Shown piece by piece: positions 8,244-16,046 of a DNA stretch of 64,000 nucleotides. Under the pieces are notes generated by a model, which saw only the letters and a list, made by a program, of their open reading frames with translations, had not been told where the DNA came from and did not search any database. The stretch's first letter is position 1; every line of letters begins with the position of its first letter. Position numbers and translations under genes: made by a program. The stretch is taken from NCBI RefSeq assembly GCF_001612885.1, contig NZ_BDBH01000007.1, forward strand, positions 682,001 to 746,000, given 5' to 3'. The stretch is from Nocardia harenae NBRC 108248. GTDB lineage: Bacteria > Actinomycetota > Actinomycetes > Mycobacteriales > Mycobacteriaceae.

Positions 8244-9139
8244 CCCCGTCGGTCCCCGGCGCGATGGAGGCCGGGACCGATCTCCACGTGCTGCTCGACC
8301 TCCTCGATCTCGAGGAGGTCGGGCCGGACGTGTTCGTCGGGCAGCACCCGGAGAAGGTGTGGAGCCGGACCTTCGGCGGCCAGCTGGTCTCGCAGGCCAT
8401 CGTCGCCGCGGGCCGCACCGTCGGCGACCGCCCGGTGCACGCCGTGAACGCGCACTTCGTGCGGGGCGGCGACGTCAAGAAGCCGATCGAGTACCACGTC
8501 GAGCGGCACCGCGACGGGCGCGCCTTCGCCAATCGCACCGTGACCGCGAGCCAGGACGGGCAGGAGCTGTTCGTCATGCTCGCGGCGTTCCAGGAGTGGG
8601 GGCGCGGGCTGGAGCACGCGCACGAGCGCCCCGACGTGCCGGATCCGGAGAACCTGCCGCGCATCGAGCAGAGCTTCGCGGGGTTCGAGGACAAGCTGGA
8701 GATGTTCGTGAACGCCCCGCGGCCGATCGATCTCCGCTACACCAACGATCCGTCCTGGATTCTCAAGGGCACCGGGGAGAAGCTCAACCACAACCGGGTG
8801 TGGATGAAGGCCGACGGCACGCTGCCCGACGATCCGCTGCTGCACAACGCCACGCTCGGCTACTCCTCGGACACCACCGTGCTCGACTCCATCATCACCA
8901 CGCACGGGCTCTCGTGGGGGCTGGATCGGATCGTCGCCGCGACGGTGAACCACTCGATCTGGTTCCACCGGCCGTTCCGCTTCGACGAGTGGACGCTGTA
9001 CGCCACCGAGTCGCCGGTGGCGGCGGGGTCGCGCGGGCTGGCGACCGGGCGGTTCTACGCGCGCACCGGCGAGTTGCTCGCGACCACCGTGCAGGAGGGT
9101 GTGATCCGGCACTTCCCGCCGCGGCGGCCGAAGGGGTAG
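8240..9139 (+). CDS. tesB: Acyl-CoA thioesterase II
   Basis: Double hot-dog thioesterase that hydrolyses acyl-CoA to free fatty acid and CoA. The 299-residue protein has the N-terminal hot-dog motif VWSRTFGGQLVSQAIVAA, the central HFVRGGDVKKPIEYHVERHRDG and the C-terminal catalytic part with LDSIITTHG and VNHSIWFHRPFRFDEW. Its position after pyk matches tesB1 of M. tuberculosis. The start is uncertain: GTG 8240 has no ribosome site of its own and overlaps the stop of a short well-initiated frame; ATG 8264 is another possibility. The function call is firm, the first roughly 10 residues are not. Confidence 0.92.
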   Translation: MTPSVPGAMEAGTDLHVLLDLLDLEEVGPDVFVGQHPEKVWSRTFGGQLVSQAIVAAGRTVGDRPVHAVNAHFVRGGDVKKPIEYHVERHRDGRAFANRTVTASQDGQELFVMLAAFQEWGRGLEHAHERPDVPDPENLPRIEQSFAGFEDKLEMFVNAPRPIDLRYTNDPSWILKGTGEKLNHNRVWMKADGTLPDDPLLHNATLGYSSDTTVLDSIITTHGLSWGLDRIVAATVNHSIWFHRPFRFDEWTLYATESPVAAGSRGLATGRFYARTGELLATTVQEGVIRHFPPRRPKG

Positions 9140-9202
9140 TGCCGCGGTGCGGGGTTGTCCGCCGGTGCGGGTGCGGCGGCTCGCCGCGCCCGCGGCCGTG
9201 GG

Positions 9203-9616
9203 TCAGATGCGCTCGCGCTCGGTGTCGAGGTCGACGTCGGTGCGCTGCGAGGCGCTGAGCGTGAACGGGATCTCCGGTTCGTCGCGCGGCACCGCGTAGA
9301 GCGCGAGCAGCAGCGTGTGCTCCAGCGTGGCGATATCGTCGTCGGTGAGCTCGGCCGGGGCGCCGACCAGGCTCAGCGCGATCTCGTAGCAACCGCGCGC
9401 ACCCGGGTCGAGGTCCGGGTTGTCCGCCCGCCAGCGGGATTCCAGCGCCGCGTGCCTCGGGTCGTCGGCGTCGACCGGCAGGGTGAAGCGCCAGGCGAAG
9501 ACGTCCCGCTCCGCCAGGTGCGCGTCGACCGCCTCGCGCACCGCGCGGACCACGTGGTCGAGGGTCTCGGGGGTGAGGTAGACGTGGAGCGAAACATCCG
9601 AAATCCGCTTCGGCAT
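9203..9616 (-). CDS. Hypothetical acidic protein
   Basis: A 137-residue protein of unknown function, starting MPKRISDVSLHVYLTPETLD from an ATG with a GAGGACAGGAA ribosome site. It is Asp/Glu-rich with a mixed alpha/beta pattern, no signal peptide and no membrane segment. It reads toward tesB (convergent). A TACACT box on the same strand (9672-9677) could be its promoter. I do not recognise a family. The frame is open further upstream, but codon use there is unconvincing and the ribosome site decides the ATG. Confidence 0.7.
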   Translation of the reverse strand: MPKRISDVSLHVYLTPETLDHVVRAVREAVDAHLAERDVFAWRFTLPVDADDPRHAALESRWRADNPDLDPGARGCYEIALSLVGAPAELTDDDIATLEHTLLLALYAVPRDEPEIPFTLSASQRTDVDLDTERERI

Positions 9617-9860
9617 GCCTGATTCCTGTCCTCGGGTCGCGCCGGAACCGGCGCAGGGCTCGTCCGCGGGGAGTGTAGCGCCGAGATTCGCGGCGCGGAC
9701 CGGCACCACGCCGGAGCAGACGATCGGCGCGGTGCCGCGCGGCGGGCGGCGGGTGTGCGGTGGCGGCAGCTCGCGGGGGCGCCCGCCGGAGCGTGCCGCC
9801 GCGTCGTCGCTGCGGGCCCGCGGGAATCGGTGCCGTCGCACCGCCGCCGCGGCGGCTCGG

Positions 9861-10478
9861 TCATCGGGTGCGGTTGGCGGCGAGGAAGGCCGAGAGCGGC
9901 GCCTGCGGCTGCGGCCGGATCACCAGCCCGAGCTGCACCTCCTCCACCGGCCGCTGCTGCTCGTACGGGGCGAGCGCGAGCAGCAGCGGCACCACCGCCT
10001 CCGCGATCCGGTCGCCCACCTCGCAGTAGGACTGCGCCGACAGCCCGATCGGATCCGCGATGTTCTCCCGGTGCACGTACGCCAGATCGTTTCGCGCGGC
10101 GTGCAATTCGCCGATCGTCCGCGCCCCCGTGAGCTTCGCGATGCGCCGCGCCTCCAGCAGCGTGAAGGTCCGCGCCGGCGCCCCGAACCCCATCGCGGCC
10201 GCCTGGTCCCTGATCTGATCGGTCATGGTCAGGATGAGATCGGCGCGGTCCACCATCTCCGGCGTCAGCTTCCGCGCCTTGAACCCCTCCGGATCGCCGC
10301 CGAGCCCGGCGATCGCTTGCGCCGCAAGCGGTTCCACCGGGAACCCGACCAGCGCGCGGGTCCCCGCGCTCTCCGCGGTGAGCCGCGGCAACTCGTAGTC
10401 GACCGCGAGGGCGCGGGTGAGCCGCTCGGCGATCGCCGAACGGCAAACGTTGCCATTGCAGACGAACAGGACGTGCAT
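9861..10478 (-). CDS. Low molecular weight protein-tyrosine phosphatase family protein
   Basis: The N-terminus carries the P-loop CNGNVCRS (CX5R, Cys7 to Arg13) right after a hydrophobic beta strand (MHVLFVC), the hallmark of low-MW phosphatases and arsenate reductases. An ADPIG segment supplies the conserved general-acid Asp near residue 142. At 205 residues it is longer than the roughly 155-residue minimum; the extra C-terminal part is a helix plus a basic tail ending NRTR. The substrate is unknown; in actinobacteria such enzymes act on tyrosine-phosphorylated proteins or in cell-envelope polymer synthesis. The ATG lies 6 bases after a TACCGT box on the minus strand (10485-10490), so it is probably leaderless. 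Confidence 0.88.
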   Translation of the reverse strand: MHVLFVCNGNVCRSAIAERLTRALAVDYELPRLTAESAGTRALVGFPVEPLAAQAIAGLGGDPEGFKARKLTPEMVDRADLILTMTDQIRDQAAAMGFGAPARTFTLLEARRIAKLTGARTIGELHAARNDLAYVHRENIADPIGLSAQSYCEVGDRIAEAVVPLLLALAPYEQQRPVEEVQLGLVIRPQPQAPLSAFLAANRTR

Positions 10479-10484
10479 GGGACA

Positions 10485-10490
10485 ACGGTA
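10485..10490 (-). promoter_or_regulatory. Leaderless -10 box for the tyrosine phosphatase gene
   Basis: TACCGT on the minus strand, separated by 6 bases from the ATG at 10478, with no ribosome site. GTGACA lies 15 bases further upstream as a possible -35. Confidence 0.55.
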
Positions 10491-11096
10491 TGCAGGTCAC
10501 AGCGGTGTCACGACCCCGCGCAGCGGGAAATCACACCCCGCCCGACAAGAGTTCATCCGCAGGTCGGATACCGTACACGGGCGCTCGGGAACCCCTCCCG
10601 GGGTTTTGTATCAGGTGGAAGCGCCGCAGGGCAAGAACCGGGGTTTCCAGCTCTGAGAATGTCGGCTTCGCGGTACCGGCGGCGGAGTCGTTCGCCTTCC
10701 GAACGAAATGGCGAACATCACCCTTACGGCCTCGGATAGGGGCGAGGCGGTGGTCGGCTGCGACGGAAGTGTCAGCGTCACCCCGCCGATCCCGAACAAG
10801 TCCTTGTTCGGCAACGTCACCGGCGATTCGTTCGGCATCGAGGCCACCGAATGGAGTTCCGGCGGCGACCATCAGGGCACCGGACTTCGACGGCGCCGAG
10901 CTCACCCGCGACGGACTCCGTCGAAGCTCCGCCGCGATTCGCTACGGGTTCGCCGTCCGATGGATTCGCCGGCCCGAGGGCGGCTTCCCCCGCTGAGAGT
11001 GCCGGACGCCGGAGGCACGCTGCCGCGCACACGATTTACGGCATGCGCGACGCGATGAATTGCCCCCTGGGATCGAAATTCCGGTCCCCACCTCGG
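10491..11096. other. Gene-poor 0.6-kb stretch before tRNA-Leu
   Basis: I find no gene I can support here. GC content looks somewhat lower than in the flanks, and both strands have open frames with no ribosome site. One starts at ATG 10708 and encodes MANITLTASDRGEAVVGCDG followed by SVSVTPP; another overlaps it on the minus strand from about 10847. The stretch contains a perfect 20-bp palindrome (10792-10811). It may be remnant coding DNA. Confidence 0.5.
10792..10811. repeat. Perfect 20-bp palindrome CCGAACAAGTCCTTGTTCGG
   Basis: Two 9-bp arms around a 2-base centre. It could be a dimeric repressor site or a small hairpin. It is not a LexA box, which has four bases between GAAC and GTTC; here there are eight. 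No adjacent gene is obvious. Confidence 0.55.
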
Positions 11097-11180
11097 TGCC
11101 GAGTGTGGGACTCGAACCCACACGCCCTTTCGGGCAACGGTTTTTGAGACCGTCGCGTCTGCCAGTTCCGCCAACCCGGC
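11097..11180 (-). tRNA. tRNA-Leu (anticodon CAA)
   Basis: On the minus strand the acceptor stem GCCGGGT pairs with ACTCGGC (one G-U pair). The anticodon stem-loop reads GGTCTCAAAAACC with anticodon CAA. A long variable arm (TTGCCCGAAAGGGCG) marks a class II tRNA, and the T arm GTGGGTTCGAGTCCCAC is canonical. CCA is not encoded. A TATAGT box (11193-11198, minus) sits 12 bases before the 5' end. Confidence 0.95.
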
Positions 11181-11324
11181 GCACCGTGAGCGACTATAGC
11201 CGCTGGGCGGCGCCCGGCGCGAAACGGCGGCGCACGGCGGGGTTCGCGCAGGGTATATGGGTTGTCCGGCGAGCTGAACGGTACTCTCTACAGCACTCGC
11301 ATGCGGAACCAGAGGGGTCTACCA

Positions 11325-11942
11325 ATGAGCACTACAGCAGGGGGCGCCGGCCCGACGCGGGACACCGGTGCGAAGCGGGTCGTCGTCGCCGAGGACGAGA
11401 CGCTCATCAGGATGGACCTGGTCGAGATGCTCACCGAAGAGGGGTACGAGGTGGTGGGCGAGGCCGGTGACGGGCAGCAGGCGGTGGACCTGGCGGTGGA
11501 GCAGAAGCCCGATCTGGTGATCATGGACGTCAAGATGCCGCGCCGGGACGGGATCGACGCCGCCGCCGAGATCGCCTCGAAACGCGTTGCGCCGGTGGTG
11601 ATCCTGACCGCTTTCAGCCAGCGCGACCTGGTGGAGCGGGCGCGCGACGCGGGGGCGATGGCGTACCTGGTGAAGCCGTTCACCAAGTCCGACCTGGTGC
11701 CCGCCATCGAGCTGGCGGCGAGCCGCTTCCACGAGATCACCGCGCTGGAGAGCGAGGTGGCGAACCTCTCCGAGCGGCTGGAGACCCGCAAGTTGGTCGA
11801 GCGCGCCAAGGGTGTGCTGATGCAGACCCAGGGGCTCTCCGAGCCGCAGGCGTTCAAGTGGATCCAGCGCACCGCGATGGATCGGCGCACCACCATGAAG
11901 GCGGTCGCGGAGGTCGTGCTGGAGAATCTCGCGCCGCAGTGA
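11325..11942 (+). CDS. pdtaR: ANTAR-domain response regulator
   Basis: Receiver plus RNA-binding antiterminator, 205 residues, the size of M. tuberculosis PdtaR (Rv1626), which sits at the same place relative to polA. The receiver (about residues 18-135) has the acidic pair in VVVAEDETLIRMD, the phospho-acceptor Asp in LVIMDVKMP, the Thr in VILTAFS and Lys in YLVKPF. The ANTAR domain follows with LETRKLVERAKGVLMQTQGLSEPQAFKWIQRTA split over two helices. In the known system the histidine kinase PdtaS phosphorylates it and ANTAR binds paired hairpins in target mRNAs; the kinase gene is not in this window. The ATG at 11325 follows a GAGGGG site; an in-frame ATG at 11301 is less likely. Confidence 0.95.
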   Translation: MSTTAGGAGPTRDTGAKRVVVAEDETLIRMDLVEMLTEEGYEVVGEAGDGQQAVDLAVEQKPDLVIMDVKMPRRDGIDAAAEIASKRVAPVVILTAFSQRDLVERARDAGAMAYLVKPFTKSDLVPAIELAASRFHEITALESEVANLSERLETRKLVERAKGVLMQTQGLSEPQAFKWIQRTAMDRRTTMKAVAEVVLENLAPQ

Positions 11943-12211
11943 TCTTCGCGGCATTTCCGATGCCGGTGGAACGCGTGTCAGGGGGTCGATCGACGCGTCC
12001 GCGGGATCGTGACCGGGGAAAGCCCGCCGTCACGGCCGGAGATTTTACGCGCTGGAAACGTGAGCTGCAAGAACAATTCGACACGAACTCGTCTCCATAG
12101 AGCGATTGTGATGCGGATCCACCGCGCCGACGCTATGTTTCTGCTCGGGCTGGCGCGGTCGGCCCCCTCGGTGTTTGCCGGGGGAACACAGGAACGTAGA
12201 GGTGAGGACGC

Positions 12212-13453
12212 GTGCTGAGTTCGACATGGCGAAGGCGCTCCACGCGCGGTGTGCTGGCATTCGGTGCCGTCGCCGCGCTGGTGCTGACCGGATGTGGCGA
12301 CAAGTCGACGAGCGACGGGTCGGATTCGTCCGGCACCGCGGGTGCGGGCGGGTTGTCCATTCAGCCCGTGCTGCAGGTCGACGCGCAGGGCAGGGAAGTC
12401 CCCAAGGTCGACGCGGCCGCGGCCGCCGATCCGGCCGGCGCCGGGGGTGCCACCTGCCCGGCGGGTACCTCGATCGCCATGGCGGGCGCGCTCACCGGCC
12501 CGGACGCGGCGCTCGGCATCAATATCGTGAACGGCGTGAAGCTCGCGCTCGACCAGCACAACAAGGCCAACCCGGGCTGCCAGATCGCGCTCAAGCAGTT
12601 CGACACCGAGGGCGACCCGCAGAAGGCCTCCCAGGTGATTCCGCAGATCGTCAACGATCCCACGGTGATCGGCCTGGTCGGCCCGGCCTTCTCCGGCGAG
12701 ACCAAGGCCACCGGCCAGATCCTCAGCGACGCCGGGCTGGTCTCGGTCACCTCGTCGGCGACCAATGCCACGCTCACCGCGAACGGCTGGCAGACCTTCT
12801 TCCGCGGTCTGGCCAACGACGACGTGCAGGGCCCGTCGGTGGCGAACTACCTGGTGAACACCGCCGGGTACAAGAAGATCTGCGTCGTGCAGGACAACAC
12901 CGACTACGGCACCGGCCTGGCCGCGAGCATCACCGCCGGGCTCGGCGCCGCCGCCGACCCGGCCTGCGCCGCCAGCATCAAGAAGGGCGACAAGGACTTC
13001 TCGGCCACCGTCACCCAGATCTCGGCCGCCGACCCGGACGCCATCTTCTACTCGGGCTACTACGCCGAGGCCGCCCCGCTGGCCCAGCAGCTGAAGTCCG
13101 GCGGCGTGGACGCGGTCTTCGTCTCCGCGGACGGCACCAACGACCCGCAGTTCGTCTCCCAGGCAGGCAGCTCGTCCAAGGGCGCGGTGCTCTCCTGCCC
13201 GTGCGGCCCCGCCCCGGAGACCTTCGCCGCGGAGTACGAGGCGCTGAACGGCCAGGCGCCGGGCGTGTACTCGGTCGAGGCCTACGACCTGACCACGATC
13301 CTGGCCATGGGCATCGACGGCGGCGCCGTCACCAGGCCCGCCCTGCTCGACTACGTGCGGGCGTACGACGGCGCCGGGCTGGCCCGCCAGTACCGGTGGA
13401 ACCCGAATGGCGAGCTCTCCAACGCGCTGATCTGGATCTACGAGGTCAAGTAG
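12212..13453 (+). CDS. Branched-chain amino-acid-type ABC substrate-binding lipoprotein
   Basis: A 413-residue periplasmic-type binding protein of the Leu/Ile/Val family. The N-terminus is a lipoprotein signal with lipobox LVLTGC (Cys at about residue 28), so it is an Lgt client anchored outside the cytoplasmic membrane. A Ser/Gly-rich linker precedes the type I fold: GTSIAMAGALTGPDAALG, then FDTEGDPQKASQV, VGPAFSGETKATGQ and DNTDYGTGLA. GTG 12212 has a GAGGTGAGG site. It heads a five-gene operon with two permeases and two ATPases. The substrate could be a branched-chain amino acid, another amino acid, an amide or urea; the sequence does not decide. Confidence 0.92.
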   Translation: MLSSTWRRRSTRGVLAFGAVAALVLTGCGDKSTSDGSDSSGTAGAGGLSIQPVLQVDAQGREVPKVDAAAAADPAGAGGATCPAGTSIAMAGALTGPDAALGINIVNGVKLALDQHNKANPGCQIALKQFDTEGDPQKASQVIPQIVNDPTVIGLVGPAFSGETKATGQILSDAGLVSVTSSATNATLTANGWQTFFRGLANDDVQGPSVANYLVNTAGYKKICVVQDNTDYGTGLAASITAGLGAAADPACAASIKKGDKDFSATVTQISAADPDAIFYSGYYAEAAPLAQQLKSGGVDAVFVSADGTNDPQFVSQAGSSSKGAVLSCPCGPAPETFAAEYEALNGQAPGVYSVEAYDLTTILAMGIDGGAVTRPALLDYVRAYDGAGLARQYRWNPNGELSNALIWIYEVK

Positions 13454-13469
13454 CGCCGACGTCCGGCGC

Positions 13470-13510
13470 GGCGGCACGTACGAACCCCTGCCGGGGGCGT
13501 ACGTGCCGCC
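13470..13510 (+). terminator. Intercistronic hairpin between binding-protein gene and livH
   Basis: Arms GGCGGCACGTACG / CGTACGTGCCGCC (13 bp, perfect) enclose a smaller CCCC/GGGG stem. There is no T-tract and the downstream genes clearly belong to the same operon. It more likely acts as partial attenuator or mRNA stabiliser that keeps binding protein in excess over membrane parts. Confidence 0.65.
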
Positions 13511-13557
13511 CGCGTCCTGCGCCGATTCGTGAGGGTGAAGATGAGGGCGAACTACGA

Positions 13558-14595
13558 ATGACGACATCAACTCTGCTCGGCGCGGCCCACCTCGCCGACG
13601 GGTCGATCGACTTCAACTACGAGGGCGTGATCGACCAGTTCTGGCGGCTGACCGTCGACGGGCTGTCCTACGGCGCCATCTACGCGCTGGTCGCCGTCGG
13701 CTACACCTTGGTCTACGGCGTGCTGCGGCTGATCAACTTCGCGCACTCCGAGGTCTTCATGCTCGGGCTGTTCGGGCAGTACATCGGGCTCATGCTGCTC
13801 GGCTTCTCGCCGAGCGGCGACGTGTACTCGCAGGGCATCCTGCTCACCGTCACCTACCTGGGGCTGGCCATGCTCTTCGGGATGGCCGTCTCCGGCGCCG
13901 CCGCGGTCGGGCTGGAGCGGGTGGCCTACCGGCCGCTGCGCAGGCGCGGGGCCAAACCGCTGATCTTCCTGATCACCGCGATCGGCATGTCCTTCGTGCT
14001 GCAGGAGTTCGTGCACTTCGTGCTCCCCGAGATCTGGCCCGGGCTCGGCGGCACCAATGCCCAGCAGCCGATCATGCTGGTCGAGCCGGAGGTGCAGTTC
14101 AGCTTCGGCGGCGCCGACGTCACCAATGTGACGCTGATCATCATCGCCGCGGCGGTGATTCTGGCCATCGCCACCGAGATCGGCATCAACCGCACCAAGT
14201 TCGGCCGCGGCATCCGCGCGGTCGCGCAGGACCCGGACACCGCCACCCTGATGGGCGTCTCCCGGGAGCGCGTCATCATGCTGACCTTTCTGATCGGCGG
14301 CGTCCTCGCCGGCGCCGCCGCGCTGCTCTACGCGCTCAAGATCCCGAACGGCATCATCTACTCCGGCGGCTTCGTGCTCGGCATCAAGGCGTTCAGCGCC
14401 GCGGTGCTCGGCGGCATCGGCAACCTGCGCGGCGCGCTGCTCGGCGGGCTGCTGCTCGGGCTCGCCGAGAACTACGGCCAGATCCTCTTCGGCACCGAGT
14501 GGCGCGATGTCGTCGCCTTCGTGGTGCTGGTGCTGGTGCTGATGTTCCGGCCGACCGGCATCCTCGGCGAGAGTCTCGGGAAGGCGCGGGTATGA
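13558..14595 (+). CDS. livH: Branched-chain amino-acid-type ABC permease, LivH-like
   Basis: A 345-residue permease with about eight hydrophobic helices. Family motifs are GLSYGAIYALVAVGYTLVYG, LRLINFAHSEVFMLG (the INFAHG-like segment) and, near the C-terminus, GGIGNLRGALLGGLLLGL, the cytoplasmic loop that contacts the ATPase. ATG 13558 is preceded by GAGGG; no better start is visible. The stop overlaps the ATG of livM by four bases, so the two permeases are probably translated together. Confidence 0.93.
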   Translation: MTTSTLLGAAHLADGSIDFNYEGVIDQFWRLTVDGLSYGAIYALVAVGYTLVYGVLRLINFAHSEVFMLGLFGQYIGLMLLGFSPSGDVYSQGILLTVTYLGLAMLFGMAVSGAAAVGLERVAYRPLRRRGAKPLIFLITAIGMSFVLQEFVHFVLPEIWPGLGGTNAQQPIMLVEPEVQFSFGGADVTNVTLIIIAAAVILAIATEIGINRTKFGRGIRAVAQDPDTATLMGVSRERVIMLTFLIGGVLAGAAALLYALKIPNGIIYSGGFVLGIKAFSAAVLGGIGNLRGALLGGLLLGLAENYGQILFGTEWRDVVAFVVLVLVLMFRPTGILGESLGKARV

Positions 14596-16046
14596 CCGAC
14601 AACGATCCGGTGACCCAGCGCCTGCCGATCCAGAAGGCGCCCGCGCCGCCCGCGCCGCCCGCGCGCCCGATGCACGGCGTCGGCGACGCGCTGCGCTCCT
14701 GGTGGGCGGGGCTCTCCCGGCCCGCGCAGTGGGCGGTCGGCGTGCCGGCGCTGATCGCGCTCGCGCTGCTCCCGCTCTTCCCGCCGCCCTTCCTGAACAC
14801 GCCCGGCACCAGCTTCGGCGGCGTCATGGCGCAGTTCGCCATGTACGCGCTGATCGCCATCGGGCTGAACGTCGTGGTCGGCCAGGCCGGGCTGCTCGAC
14901 CTCGGCTACGTCGGCTTCTACGCCGTCGGCGCCTATACCGTCGGGCTGCTGACCAGCCCGAACAGCCCGTGGAACCAGACCGACGGCGGCTGGCTGAACG
15001 AGGACTGGGCCTGGCTCGCCTGCCTGCCCATCGCGGTCGCGGTGACCGCCATGTCCGGGCTCATCCTCGGCTCGCCCACGCTTCGGCTGCGCGGCGACTA
15101 CCTGGCCATCGTCACGCTCGGCTTCGGCGAGATCGTCCGGCTGCTCGCCGACAACCTCGGCGACATCACCAATGGCAGCCTCGGCCTCTCCGGCATCGCC
15201 TACCCGCGGGTCGGCGAGTCCGAGGAGCGGCCCAACGGCGTCTTCTCCGCGGGCAATGTCGGCGATCCGAACTCGTCGAGCCTGCTGGACAAGGCGAACT
15301 CCGGGGTCTGGTGGTTCTGGGTCGGCATGGTCCTGGTGATCGTGGTGCTGCTGATCGTCGGCAACCTGGAGCGCAGCCGGGTCGGCCGCGCCTGGGTGGC
15401 GATCCGCGAGGACGAGGACGCCGCCGAGGTGATGGGGGTGCCCGCCTTCAAGTTCAAGCTCTGGGCCTTCATGATCGGCGCCGCCATCGGCGGGCTCTCC
15501 GGCGCGCTCTACGCGGGCCAGGTGCAGTTCATCAACCCGACCGGCTTCAACATCATCAACTCCATGCTCTTCCTCTGCGCGGTGGTGATCGGCGGGCAGG
15601 GCAACAAGCTCGGCGTGATCGTCGGCGCCTTCATCATCGTCTGGCTGCCGAACCGGCTCATGTCGGTGCAGCTGGTGGAGCAGACCGCCACCGGCTACGC
15701 GCTGCTCGGGCTCACCCTGGTGGTGCTGATCGCGGCCGTCGTCGGCTGGCGCAGGTGGGCGCGGCACCAGGAGGGCGCCGGGCTGCGCTACGGCTACCTG
15801 CTCGGCTCGATCGCGGTGCTGATCGCGCTCGGCGCGGTACTCGGCAATGTGCTCGACTTCCAGGAGCAGGGCGCGCAGTCGCTCGGCGACTTCAAGTACC
15901 TCTTCTTCGGCATCACCCTGGTGGTGCTGATGATCTTCCGGCCGCAGGGGCTCTTCCCGGCGCGGCAGAAGCTGCTCACCTACGGCCGCCAGATCTACCA
16001 GGCGGTGCGCAAACCGGGGAGCGAACCGATCGGAGAACGGGCATGA
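14592..16046 (+). CDS. livM: Branched-chain amino-acid-type ABC permease, LivM-like
   Basis: The second permease of the transporter, 484 residues, longer than the roughly 320-420 usual for LivM. It begins with a 25-residue Pro/Ala-rich cytoplasmic arm, then about ten hydrophobic segments. Family signatures are YALIAIGLNVVVGQAGLLDLG, SPTLRLRGDYLAIVTLGFGE, and the ATPase-contact loop with AWVAIREDEDAAEVMG. The C-terminal third has two extra helices after a basic loop, before the conserved MIFRPQGLFP. It overlaps livH upstream and livG downstream by four bases each. Confidence 0.93.
   Translation: MTDNDPVTQRLPIQKAPAPPAPPARPMHGVGDALRSWWAGLSRPAQWAVGVPALIALALLPLFPPPFLNTPGTSFGGVMAQFAMYALIAIGLNVVVGQAGLLDLGYVGFYAVGAYTVGLLTSPNSPWNQTDGGWLNEDWAWLACLPIAVAVTAMSGLILGSPTLRLRGDYLAIVTLGFGEIVRLLADNLGDITNGSLGLSGIAYPRVGESEERPNGVFSAGNVGDPNSSSLLDKANSGVWWFWVGMVLVIVVLLIVGNLERSRVGRAWVAIREDEDAAEVMGVPAFKFKLWAFMIGAAIGGLSGALYAGQVQFINPTGFNIINSMLFLCAVVIGGQGNKLGVIVGAFIIVWLPNRLMSVQLVEQTATGYALLGLTLVVLIAAVVGWRRWARHQEGAGLRYGYLLGSIAVLIALGAVLGNVLDFQEQGAQSLGDFKYLFFGITLVVLMIFRPQGLFPARQKLLTYGRQIYQAVRKPGSEPIGERA

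Noticed and set aside
10708..11058. 116-codon frame on the plus strand before tRNA-Leu
   Set aside because: No ribosome site; the second half is Arg/Pro-rich shadow sequence; overlaps equally open frames on the other strand.
11097..11180. tRNA-Leu as an integration (att) site of a mobile element
   Set aside because: No integrase, no direct repeat of the tRNA 3' end found in the window, and flanking genes keep the mycobacterial order.
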